Below are positions 1 to 10,309 of a DNA stretch of 64,000 nucleotides, piece after piece. Location of the stretch: positions 75,170,286-75,234,285 of the forward strand of contig CM039502.1 of NCBI GenBank assembly GCA_022432975.1. The letters run 5' to 3'. Numbering within the stretch: the stretch's first letter is position 1; each line of letters starts with the position of its first letter. Under the pieces are notes generated by a model. That model was not told where the DNA came from. It ran no database searches and saw only the letters and a list, made by a program, of their open reading frames with translations. The stretch is from Begonia masoniana (lineage: Eukaryota > Streptophyta > Magnoliopsida > Cucurbitales > Begoniaceae). The translations under genes were made by a program, and so were the position numbers.

Positions 1-1497
1 AGAGAGTTAAATGCCTCGACGTTAACGTGCAAGAGGAGCACTAGAGGGTTTAACGTCTCGGCGTTAACGTGCATGAGTAAGAGAGCATTTGAGAAAGTAG
101 GCACTAGAGAGTTAAATGCCTCGACGTTAACGTGCAAGAGGAGCACTAGAGGGTTTAACGTCTCGGCGTTAACGTGCATGAGTAAGAGAGCATTTGAGAA
201 AGTAGGCACTAGAGAGTTAAATGCCTCGACGTTAACGTGCAAGAGGAGCACTAGAGGGTTTAACGTCTCGGCGTTAACGTGCATGAGTAAGAGAGCATTT
301 GAGAAAGTAGGCACTAGAGAGTTAAATGCCTCGACGTTAACGTGCAAGAGGAGCACTAGAGGGTTTAACGTCTCGGCGTTAACGTGCATGAGTAAGAGAG
401 CATTTGAGAAAGTAGGCACTAGAGAGTTAAATGCCTCGACGTTAACGTGCAAGAGGAGCACTAGAGGGTTTAACGTCTCGGCGTTAACGTGCATGAGTAA
501 GAGAGCATTTGAGAAAGTAGGCACTAGAGAGTTAAATGCCTCGACGTTAACGTGCAAGAGGAGCACTAGAGGGTTTAACGTCTCGGCGTTAACGTGCATG
601 AGTAAGAGAGCATTTGAGAAAGTAGGCACTAGAGAGTTAAATGCCTCGACGTTAACGTGCAAGAGGAGCACTAGAGGGTTTAACGTCTCGGCGTTAACGT
701 GCATGAGTAAGAGAGCATTTGAGAAAGTAGGCACTAGAGAGTTAAATGCCTCGACGTTAACGTGCAAGAGGAGCACTAGAGGGTTTAACGTCTCGGCGTT
801 AACGTGCATGAGTAAGAGAGCATTTGAGAAAGTAGGCACTAGAGAGTTAAATGCCTCGACGTTAACGTGCAAGAGGAGCACTAGAGGGTTTAACGTCTCG
901 GCGTTAACGTGCATGAGTAAGAGAGCATTTGAGAAAGTAGGCACTAGAGAGTTAAATGCCTCGACGTTAACGTGCAAGAGGAGCACTAGAGGGTTTAACG
1001 TCTCGGCGTTAACGTGCATGAGTAAGAGAGCATTTGAGAAAGTAGGCACTAGAGAGTTAAATGCCTCGACGTTAACGTGCAAGAGGAGCACTAGAGGGTT
1101 TAACGTCTCGGCGTTAACGTGCATGAGTAAGAGAGCATTTGAGAAAGTAGGCACTAGAGAGTTAAATGCCTCGACGTTAACGTGCAAGAGGAGCACTAGA
1201 GGGTTTAACGTCTCGGCGTTAACGTGCAAGAGGAGCACTAGAGGGTTTAACGTCTCGGCGTTAACGTGCATGAGTAAGAGAGCATTTGAGAAAGTAGGCA
1301 CTAGAGAGTTAAATGCCTCGACGTTAACGTGCAAGAGGAGCACTAGAGGGTTTAACGTCTCGGCGTTAACGTGCAAGAGGAGCACTAGAGGGTTTAACGT
1401 CTCGGCGTTAACGTGCATGAGTAAGAGAGCATTTGAGAAAGTAGGCACTAGAGAGTTAAATGCCTCGACGTTAACGTGCAAGAGGAGCACTAGAGTG
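1..1497 (+). repeat. 105-bp tandem (satellite-like) array
   Basis: Tandem array running off the left window edge. ATG-marked units start at 73 and then every 105 bp to 1123, followed by two 147-bp units (1123 and 1270) and a partial unit ending near 1497. Each 105-bp unit is a 42-bp module plus a 63-bp module. Both modules share the palindromic core CGTTAACG, and the two 147-bp units carry one extra 42-bp module. The 105-bp copies look identical wherever I compared lines, so the array was homogenised recently. Because 105 and 42 are multiples of three, an open frame of 509 codons runs through it. I see no protein domain in that frame and treat it as a by-product of the repeat length. The array ends just before an LTR-core-like sequence. 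Confidence 0.95.
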
Positions 1498-2160
1498 GTG
1501 TGTATGGTAGGTTATTTCCATTATTCATTACTTGCTAAGCGTAAGCTACGTGTGTGCCGTGTTTGTGGTGGTGGTGACGATATTTTCAGGAGAGATCGAT
1601 GAGGGAGCCCAGGATTAGCAGCAATCGGGGACGCATGGAGCATGCCGGTGCAGGCAGTTGTCGGGGCGCCTCGACCAGGATCTTCGGGGGGGGGGGGGGG
1701 TGTGTTTGGTTTGGTATTGTGGGATTTTGTATAGTTTTCTATCTATTCTGAATGTTTGAAGGGTTTGACTGTTTTGTTAGTTCGATTTTGTAAATGTGGT
1801 GGTGAACTGTTTTGAAATCTATTTGAACGTGCTTTATGAAAATTTGAGTTTTTCTTGGATTTTAGTTATTTTGTAGGTTTGTAGTATTGATCGTTCTGTT
1901 GGGTTGATGTTGTAAGTGTGATTTGAGAACTGTCTTGGGATTTCTTTGAACATGTTTATAAATACTTTGATTTTTCAAGATTTGGTTTTAGAAATTTCAG
2001 TTGTTATGCTGTCCGTTTTTTTTTGTATAATAAGCAACATCAGGTTCAATTGTTTCCACGTTTTTACTAATATTTTTAGAGTTGAGATTTTAACGAAAGT
2101 TATTTTAAATTATGTTTTTTTTTAAACGGGATTTAAACGAGATTGGTTAGCTAAGTAGCG
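1498..2160 (+). other. Probable LTR remnant (core and 3' part)
   Basis: No gene is seen. Positions 1524-1590 resemble the conserved core of the long LTRs further right: CATTACTTGCTAAGCG, then a GTGGTGGTGACGA stretch, against CATTACTTACTTAGCA and GATGTAGGTGAAGA at 20680-20735. This places the satellite array in the LTR slot normally held by a short tandem block. After a GC-rich stretch (1600-1685) and a run of 15 G (1686-1700), the sequence is T-rich and shows no words, TSD or clean 3' end. Assignment to the LTR family is inference from order and partial similarity. Confidence 0.45.
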
Positions 2161-2164
2161 CACC

Positions 2165-2425
2165 GAGCCAGGGTGGATTTGGGGGCGTTCAGAAAAGAAT
2201 TTTTAATTTTTACTTTTTTTTTAACATTTAGTCCGTCTGGTAATTTCGGGAAATTTGGCTGTGGACCGAGGACCGGAACGTGGTCCTGTGATATGGGACC
2301 AAAATCGGTGGGAAATTTGGCTGTGGACCGTGGTCCTGTAATGTGGGACCGAAACTGGAATGAAACCAGTGGTCCAGTCCGGTTTTCGGTCCGCAGTTTG
2401 GTCCTGCCCACCCCTAAACATGAGT
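2165..2425. repeat. GGACC-rich internally duplicated segment
   Basis: A GC-rich island with many GGACC/GGTCC words. A segment of about 60 bp beginning GGGAAATTTGGCTGTGGACC occurs twice (near 2248 and 2310). The minus strand at the right edge reads TTTAGGGGTGGGCAGGACC, which resembles the terminus of many plant hAT-type elements. I could not find the matching other end or a target duplication, so it is probably a fragment. Confidence 0.35.
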
Positions 2426-3165
2426 AAAGTTTCGAATTTAGTATTACAATTAAAAAAAATGGTTGAGTACGTCAAATATAAAAACATTATGTGAAAACTA
2501 AGAAAATATTCAATGGGGCAAGTGTAAAAAATATTTCATTATAGTCTGGTACATACATAAATTAGAGCACGACTGAATAACATGAAAATCTCAGTAAAAA
2601 TGAAGTCACTCGCAAACTCCAGACACACTATGTCATAGACATATACAATAATAAATGCAATATTTAGCGATTACAAACCCACGAATAACCCTAATTAGGT
2701 TTAATGTTTGTGTCGAATGACAAGTTCAACTATCTCATTACTCTAGTTCACAGACAAACACATCTTCCAATAATCGAATGTGTAATAAAATAGGACCTTC
2801 ACATAGACAACCAAACTTGCTTTGTACGACCAGGTTGATCAATTGAAATAAATGTGCATGCTCAAATAAAAATATATCTAGTGAAAAAGGTATATATAAT
2901 ATAAAAATTGACATGTAATAAAAACAGAATATGTCATCAAGTATGTTAACACATCTTAAAATAAGTTTCCAAAAAAAACAGTGCAATAATGAACATAAAA
3001 ATAAATCTCTACTTCAAACTGTGTCTATCACTGCCAAAGCTCAAAAATCCAAGGAGTCCCACAACAAGTCAAAACTCAATACCAAGTCATAATACCTCCA
3101 TCATAATATTTCTAATTCCTCAAAATAAATTTTGAAACTCATAATTGAGGTAGAAAATGACCTAG
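2426..3165. other. AT-rich DNA, presumed distal part of a gypsy LTR
   Basis: No coding sequence, RNA gene or clear repeat is seen. It is the left flank of the copia insertion. The right flank (13780-14812) lies in the LTR of the minus-strand gypsy element, so this stretch should be the continuation of that LTR. The far LTR end was not located. Confidence 0.3.
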
Positions 3166-3170
3166 GAACC
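3166..3170. other. Left target-site duplication of the copia array (GAACC)
   Basis: GAACC directly precedes the first LTR (TGTTAG). The same five bases directly follow the last LTR (CAACA) at 13775-13779. No GAACC pair flanks the central LTR. Confidence 0.85.
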
Positions 3171-3418
3171 TGTTAGTTTCGGTGTGACCCGATTTCTGAC
3201 TGGGCCAGGACGGTACGGCCCACGTTGTGAATCTCAGATGACTAGGGTTTTCTTATAGTATAAATATATCCTTGTGCGGTAAAACTCATTGTACTTTGAT
3301 TTTACATAGTGAGTTCTCCTCTTGCCCCGTGATTTTTTCCCTTCTAGGGTTTCCACGTAAATCTTGGTGTCCACTATTTCTCGTTTTTCTTTTTCGTTTT
3401 CAGTTCGGTTTTTCAACA
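3171..3418 (+). repeat. Copia LTR 1 (outer 5')
   Basis: 248 bp, from TGTTAG to CAACA. It differs from LTR 2 by only a few bases (near 3208, 3256, 3336 and 3345), mostly small indels. A TATA-like TATAAATATA lies about 90 bp inside the LTR. Confidence 0.93.
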
Positions 3419-3420
3419 AT

Positions 3421-3432
3421 TGGTATCAAAGC
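3421..3432 (+). other. Primer-binding site, copy 1
   Basis: TGGTATCAAAGC begins 2 bp after the LTR end. It matches the usual plant tRNA-iMet site (TGGTATCAGAGC) except for one base. The same site recurs in copy 2 at 8600-8611. Confidence 0.85.
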
Positions 3433-6193
3433 TTCAGGTTGAAGGTTTCGAAAATCAGATTTTGATTTTTTGAAGGTATCGAATGTTTTTGGTTTGCAAT
3501 TCGGTAACTGAAATTACAATTAAGAGGAAAAAGAAAATTGAAAAATAAAAGAATTTTATTTTCTTTTCTTTTTCTCTGCGAGAAGAAACAGAGAAGTTCG
3601 TCTTCACGCGAAGAAGAAGACAGAGAAGAACAGAGTCTCTGTTCTGCCCGAGCCGCAGCACCCACGCGTAAGCCCATTGCCCGCACCCACCTGTTCAAAA
3701 TCTTGCCGCCGTCGCGCGCACGACAACCCACCGCCGACGCCGCTCCAACGCCAAATGGCGTGCACAGAACAGTGCGGCCAGAACTGCCTTGTTACCGAAG
3801 CAGATCAGAAGGAAAACTCCGATTGCTCGCACGCCACGCCGCTACCGCGAGGGGAAACTGTCCCTCAGTCGCCGATCTAGCTCCGAACGCGCCGATCAGA
3901 ACCCATCGCACAACGCCATCGCTGCCTTGTCGTCCAAGAACAGATCTAGCAGCATTCAGCTTGTTCTGTTTTTGGTAGTTTTTCAACGATTTTCAGATTC
4001 TGCATATTGATATTTGGGGTGCTGGAAAATCTGATTAAGCTTGGATTAACATTCTGAAATTTTTGTTTGAGAAATAGTGGGGTTCTGAAGAAGTTGCTGG
4101 AGGGTTGAGATATTATTCACTGTTATTTTTGGAGTAATTATCGGGTGGAGATATTGTTAGGAATTCTTGATATTGAAAATCTGCGGCTGGCTGAATTATT
4201 GAATCGAAAATCTATCTGTTGTGTTGGGCGTTTTTCTGGTGGTTCAGATATTTTAAAAGATTGTATTCTGAATTTTTGAGGGATGACATCATTAAAATAC
4301 GATATTCCGTTGCTGATAGGAATACAATATTTTAATATGGCAGGTAAAGATGCGAGATCTTCTCGTACAAATAGAATTGGATGACACGTTACTTTGGTTT
4401 TGATATATGCCTGAGTCTTGGTCAGAGGCAGAGAAACTCACAAGAAACAGAAAAGCATTATCTCTGATGGTCGTCTACACTTGTCAAATTCAATTTTGGA
4501 GGATGTATTGAAGCGAAATCTGCTGCTCAAGTATGGTCAAAATTGGAAGAATTGTGCCAACATAAAACTCTCACTAGTAAGCTGCATTTGAGCAACAGTT
4601 ATATGTTCATCATATGAGGGAAGGTTCTTCTATTCGAAGAACACTTGTGTGCATTCAAAGAGATAGTTTTGGATTTGGAAACTTTGGAGTGCAATACGAT
4701 GATGAAGATTTAGCCTTGATTTTGTTGTGCTCGTTGCCTGTTTTGTACAATACTTTTCGGGACACGATCTTATATAGTTGTGACACTTTAACCCTGAAGG
4801 AAGTCTGCGATGCTTTGCTTTCAAAGGGAAAGGATGAATCACCGTGTAGTTGGATCTGGAACTCAGGCGAGGGATTGGTTACTTGGGTAGAGCTAAGAGA
4901 GTCTGAGAAAACAGTCTGGCAGAAAGAATTCAAGTGGCAGATCAAAGTCTAAGAATAGAAACAAGTTTGTTTTTAACTGTCAGAAAAAGGGGTATATAAA
5001 ATCAGAGTGTTATCCGGCTGTTAAAAATAAAAACAAGAGAAAGAACAAAGTGAACAAAATAAAAAACAGTCAGGGAACTCTGGTGAAGCAGTTGTTGCTG
5101 AGATAAAAGTGGGGAAAGCGATCAAGGTAATCTCTGATAGTGTATAGGAAAATCCAAGTGCATCTGAAGGAATGGATTCTGGATTCTGGATTCGGACTAC
5201 ACATTTCATATGTGTCTCAATCGAGAATGCTTTTTAACTATGAAACTGTGACAAAAAAGGAAACTGTATAAGGGAAATAATTTTAATTGGATCGTGTAAG
5301 ATGCAGGAATTGGTACAGTGAGAATCAAAATGTATGATGTAGTAGTCAGGACACTTGGTGAAGTGCGACCGTTCCGAACTACAGAGAAAATTTGTCTCGT
5401 TGTGAGTACCTCTGGATATAATGGGTACAAGTACACCGGTTGAGTGGAAGTTTTGAAGATCGGTCAGGTCCCTTGAGATGAAAGGACAGAGAAAGTCTGG
5501 AAATTGTATGGTTTTGAGGTTCTACAGTTGTTGGGGTTGTGGTGTTAGTACTTCAATGTCAGATCAGATTCAACCAGTTTATGGCATATGCGTCTGAGAC
5601 ACATGATTGGTGAGCATGGTTTGTCTGAATTAAGCAAAAGGGGACTTTGCATGGTAGATACCAATAAATTACAGTTTTGCGAGCAGTGTGTAAGCTGGGA
5701 AAACGGAAAAAGAGTCAAAATTGCTATGGGCACTCACAATTCAAAAGAGATTCTAGATTATATTCACTCAGATCTATGGACCAGCACAGGTGCCTCCAAG
5801 GGAGGGGTACATTATATGTTAATATTCATGATGATTTCTCCCGAAAGTATGGTTATTCTTCTAAGAAAAGGAGTGATGTATTTTCTACTTTCAAGGATTG
5901 GAAAACGATGGTTGAAAAGCAGACAGAGAGGCAGGTAAAACATTTCGGCACGATAATGGGTTGGAGTTTTGTTCAGAGGAGTTCAATATTTTTGTAGAAC
6001 AGAAGGAATTTTGAGGCATCTGACAATCCCGGGGACTCCACAGCAGAATGGTGTAGCAGCGAGAATGATAGGACTTTGATGGAAAAGGTTCGGTGTATGC
6101 TCTCAAGTTCAGTTACCTAAGTCATTTGGGCTAAAACTGCAGAAACTGCTTGTTACATTGTAAATCGTTCTCCAAGTACTGCTCTTAATAAGA

Positions 6194-6243
<50 letters not shown>

Positions 6244-8349
6244 CGAAGAAGTGTGGTCTGTACCCTGCCGAGTATTCAGTTTTGAGAGTGTGCGGTCGCC
6301 ATGCATAGCTATGTGCTCAGGGTAGGTTAGAATCAAGATCACTAAAGTGTGTATTCATTGGATACAAGTCTAGGGTAAAGGGATACAAATTATGGTGTCC
6401 AGGACCATAATAAAGTTAGTACAGGCGAGATGTGGTATGACGAGACTGCTATGTTGAATAAAAAAAAAACCCCCCAAAATCTCGAGGTCTTTCAAGAAAA
6501 GACCTAATCGATATCTAGTGGGAATTTTGAAGTGAACTTAGATCAGGGCGACATCAGGATCTTCAGTTCAAGACAGTTCAGAACCACATGAGCCATTGTT
6601 CCTCTACAGTCACCAGTATTGGCTTCCCCACAGTATTGCATTGCCAAAAATAGACCTAGGAGGGAGAACAGACCTCCCCAGAAATATGGGAAAGCAGATT
6701 TAGGATTATGCTTTGAGGTAGCTGAAACAACATTGATGCCTGGTGATGAACATCTACCTATCAGAGGCAGTAGTTCAAAGGATTGATGAAAAATGGATGA
6801 TTGTTATGCAGGAGGAGAAAAGTCTCGTCAGAAGGATGACCGTGGAACTTAGTCGAGTTGCCTAAGGATAAGAAATCTGTTAATGCAATTGGGTGTTCAA
6901 GAGAAAGGAAGGTACACGGGTGTTGAAGAAGACAGGTACAAAGCACGTCTGGTGTACAGTCCGATTCCAAGTGGTAGACTTCAATGATGTGTTTTCTTCG
7001 TGTTAAGCACAGAATGATTCGAGCTTTGTTAGGCGTTGTGACTATGACGCTGAGCTGAGCAGTGAATGTGAAAAACTACATTTTTAACATGGAGAACTTG
7101 AGGAGGGATCTATAGGTAGCAACCTGAAGGTTTCAAATTTCCCGGAAAGGAGACTTATGTTTGTTCGTTGAAAAAGTCTCTCTATGGTCTAAAGCAATTG
7201 CCAAGACAGGGTATAAGAGATTTGATTCATACATGATCTGCTCAAGGTTTCAGAAGGAGCAAATATGACAGTGTGATTTCCATAAAGACTAGCAAGACTG
7301 GTCAGTGATTTATCTGCTCTTATATGTAGAGATATGTGAATAGCAGATAAGAATAGAAGAAACAAAAGGGTTAAAGTACAATTGAGTAATGAATTTGAGA
7401 TGAAAGATTTTGGGAGGTCGCCAAAGAATTCTTGGTATGGAAATACAGAGAGATAGAAAGCTGGTAAACTGTACCTAAGTCAAAAGGGGTAAATTTAGAA
7501 GGTTCTCTATAGGTTAACATGAATAAATCTAAGCCTGTAGTATCTTCATTCGCAAGCTATTTAAAACTTCATACTTTATGTCCTCAGCAGAATGAAGAAG
7601 TTAATTATATGTCACGGTTCCATATTCTAGTGCAGGGGATCGCCTTAGGTATGCTATGGGTGAACACGTCTAGATTTATCTTACGCAGTCAGTGCAGTAA
7701 GTAGATACATGGCAAATCCAAGAAAGGAACACTGGAAAGCTTTCAGGGGATTCTTAGGTATCTGCAGGGGCACTAGTGATGTATGTCTCATTGGAAGAAA
7801 AAAGATCCAGATAATGGGATCGTTGATTCTGACTATGCAGGGAGATCTTGATAAAAGAAAGATCTCCACAGGATATGTTTTTACAGTTGGAGTTGTGCCA
7901 TCAGTTGGAGAGCTACTTTACAAGATACCATTGCGGTCTACTAGTCGAGAGAATATATGATATTACAGAGCATGGCAAGGAAGTCATATGGTTGAAAGGT
8001 TTGTTTAGTGAGCTCAATAAAGAATTGCAGATTTCCCTAGTATTTTGAAACAGTCAGAGTGTATTTTTCTCCCAAAGATCAGAGGTTTCATGAAAAGACG
8101 AAGCAATTGAGTTTGTTATCATTTTGTTCGTGATGTGATTGCTCGTGGTGATTTCGCGGTGAGTAAGATTAACTCATGATAAACTTGTGATATGATGGAC
8201 CAAGATTTTGCCACATCTAAGTTCAACCTTTGTTTGAGCTTGATTGGTATTAGTGCTGAATTTGGCTCTGAGGGGCTTTTATGGTGGAGGAGCTTTGCTG
8301 GAGTTTTGCGAGTATATTTTCTGCAGTAGAATTGTGTCAAGGTGGAGAT
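3433..8349 (+). pseudogene. Copia copy 1 gag-pol, heavily frameshifted
   Basis: The region is collinear with copy 2 from leader to RNase H but broken by dozens of one-base indels, so no ORF exceeds about 150 codons. Recognisable pieces are gag near 4340-5000, protease near 5160-5220, integrase near 5590-6180, reverse transcriptase near 6780-7440 and RNase H near 7700-8260. Two anomalies replace normal coding sequence: a run of 46 T at 6198-6243 and an A-run followed by a C-run at about 6461-6476. The indel-heavy, homopolymer-rich pattern resembles uncorrected long-read error more than evolutionary decay, which in copy 2 shows substitutions such as TGG to TAG. Confidence 0.8.
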
Positions 8350-8597
8350 TGTTAGTTTCGGTGTGACCCGATTTCTGACTGGGCCAGGCCGGTACGGCCC
8401 ACGTTGTGAATCTCAGATGACTAGGGTTTTCTTATTATGTATAAATATATCCTTGTGCGGTAAAACTCATTGTACTTTGATTTTACATAGTGATTTCTCC
8501 TCTGCCCGTGATTTTTTCCCTTCTAGGGTTTCCACGTAAATCTTGGTGTCCACTATTTCTCGTTTTTCTTTTTCGTTTTCAGTTCGGTTTTTCAACA
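8350..8597 (+). repeat. Copia LTR 2 (shared central LTR)
   Basis: 248 bp, preceded by a polypurine tract (AAGGTGGAGAT-like, 8338-8349) and followed by a primer-binding site. It acts as 3' LTR of copy 1 and 5' LTR of copy 2. It is closer to LTR 1 than to LTR 3, including at the early G/A difference about 27 bp from the LTR start. Confidence 0.93.
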
Positions 8598-8599
8598 AT

Positions 8600-8611
8600 T
8601 GGTATCAAAGC
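8600..8611 (+). other. Primer-binding site, copy 2
   Basis: TGGTATCAAAGC, 2 bp after the end of LTR 2, is identical to the copy 1 site. Confidence 0.85.
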
Positions 8612-9506
8612 TTCAGGTTGAAGGTTTCGAAAATCAGATTTTGATTTTTTGAAGGTATCGAATGTTTTTGAGGTTTGCAATTTCGGTAACTGAAATTACA
8701 ATTAAGAGGAAAAAGAAATTGAAAAATAAAAGAAATTTATTTTCTTTTCTTTTTCTCTGCGAGAAGAAACAGAGAAGTTCTTCTTCACGCGAAGAAGAAG
8801 ACAGAGAAGAACAGAGTCTCTGTTCTGCCCGAGCCGCAGCACCCACGCGAAGCCCAGTTGCCGCACCACTGTTCAAAATCTTGCCGCCGTCGCGCGCACA
8901 ACCCACCGCCGACGCCGCTCCAACGCCAATGCGTGCACAGAACAGTGTGGCCCAGAACTGCCTTGTTACCGATTGCAGATCAGAAAGGAGAACTCCGATT
9001 GCTCGCACGCCACGCCGCCACCGCGAGGGAAAACTGTCCTCGTCGCCGATCTGCTCCGAACGCCGATCAGAACCCATCGCACAACGCCATCGCTGCCTTG
9101 TCGTCCAAGAACAGATCTGAGCAGCATTCAGCTTGTTCTGTTTTTGGTATTTTTCACGATTTTCAGAATTCTGCATATTGATTATTTGGGTGCTGGAAAT
9201 CTGATTAAGCTTGGATTACATTCTGAAATTTTTGTTTGAGAAATATTGGGGTTCTGAAGAAGTTGCTGGAGGGTTGAGATATTATTCACTGTTATTTTTG
9301 GAGTAATTATCGGGTGGAGATATTGTTAGGAATTCTGATATTGAAAATCTGCGGCTGGCTGAATTATTGATCGAAAATCTATCTGTTTGTTGGGCGATTT
9401 TTTCTGTTGGTTCAGAATATTTTAAAAGATTTATTCTGAATTTTTGAGGGATGACATCATTAAAATACGATATTCCTTTGCTGGATAGGAATACAATATT
9501 TTTAAT

Positions 9507-10309
9507 ATGGCAGGTAAAGATGCGAGATCTTCTCGCTACAAATAGAATTGGATGACACGTTACTTGGTTTTGATAATATGCCTGAGTCTTGGTCAGAGGC
9601 AGAGAAACTCACAAGAAACAGAAAAGCATTATCTCTGATTCGTCTACACTTGTCAAATTCAATTTTGGAGGATGTATTGAAGGCGAAATCTGCTAGCTCA
9701 AGTATGGTCAAAATTGGAAGAATTGTGCCAACATAAAACTCTCACGAGTAAGCTGCATTTGAAGCAACAGTTATATTTTCATCATATGAGGGAAGGTTCT
9801 TCTATCGAAGAACACTTGTGTGCATTCAAAGAGATAGTTTTGGATTTGGAAACTTTGGAGTGCAAATACGATGATGAAGATTTAGCCTTGATTTTGTTGT
9901 GCTCGTTGCCTGTTTTGTACAATACTTTTCGGGACACGATATTATATAGTTGTGACACGTTAACCCTGAAGGAAGTCTGCGATGCTTTGCTTTCAAAGGA
10001 AAGGATGAAGCACCTTGTAGTTGGATCTGGAACTCAAGGCGAGGGATTGGTTACTTGGGTAGAGCTAAAGAGAAGTCTGAGAAAAACAGTCATGGCAGAA
10101 AGAATTCAAGTGGCAGATCAAAGTCTAAGAATAGAAACAAAGTTTGTTTTTACTGTCAGAAAAAGGGGTATATAAAATCAGAGTGTTATCGGCTGTAAAA
10201 CAAAAACAAGAGAAAAGAACAAAGTGAACAAAATGAAAAACAGTCAGGGAACTCTGGTGAAGCAGTTGTTGCTGAAGATAAAAGTGGTGAAAGCGATCAA
10301 GGTAATCTA
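9507..10309 (+). pseudogene. Copia copy 2 gag (frameshifted)
   Basis: The gag reading starts at ATGGCAGGTAAAG (9507), about 900 bp downstream of the LTR. It continues in pieces through 9548-9736, 9714-10020 and 10100-10200, with at least two frameshifts. Words typical of copia gag (UBN2-type) are visible, including LLCSLPVLYNTF and CDALLSK. The zinc knuckle near 10140-10190 reads CFYCQKKGYIKSEC: the spacing fits a CCHC knuckle, but the expected histidine is tyrosine. Copy 1 has the same Tyr, so this change predates the duplication. Confidence 0.8.

Noticed and set aside
1..1497. The tandem array as a CRISPR array
   Set aside because: Units are contiguous and identical with no unique spacers, in a plant nuclear context.
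73..1602. A 509-codon open frame across the tandem array, as a repeat protein
   Set aside because: It is open only because unit lengths (105 and 42) are multiples of three. Units are identical at DNA level, no domain or signal is visible, and the unique tail is short.
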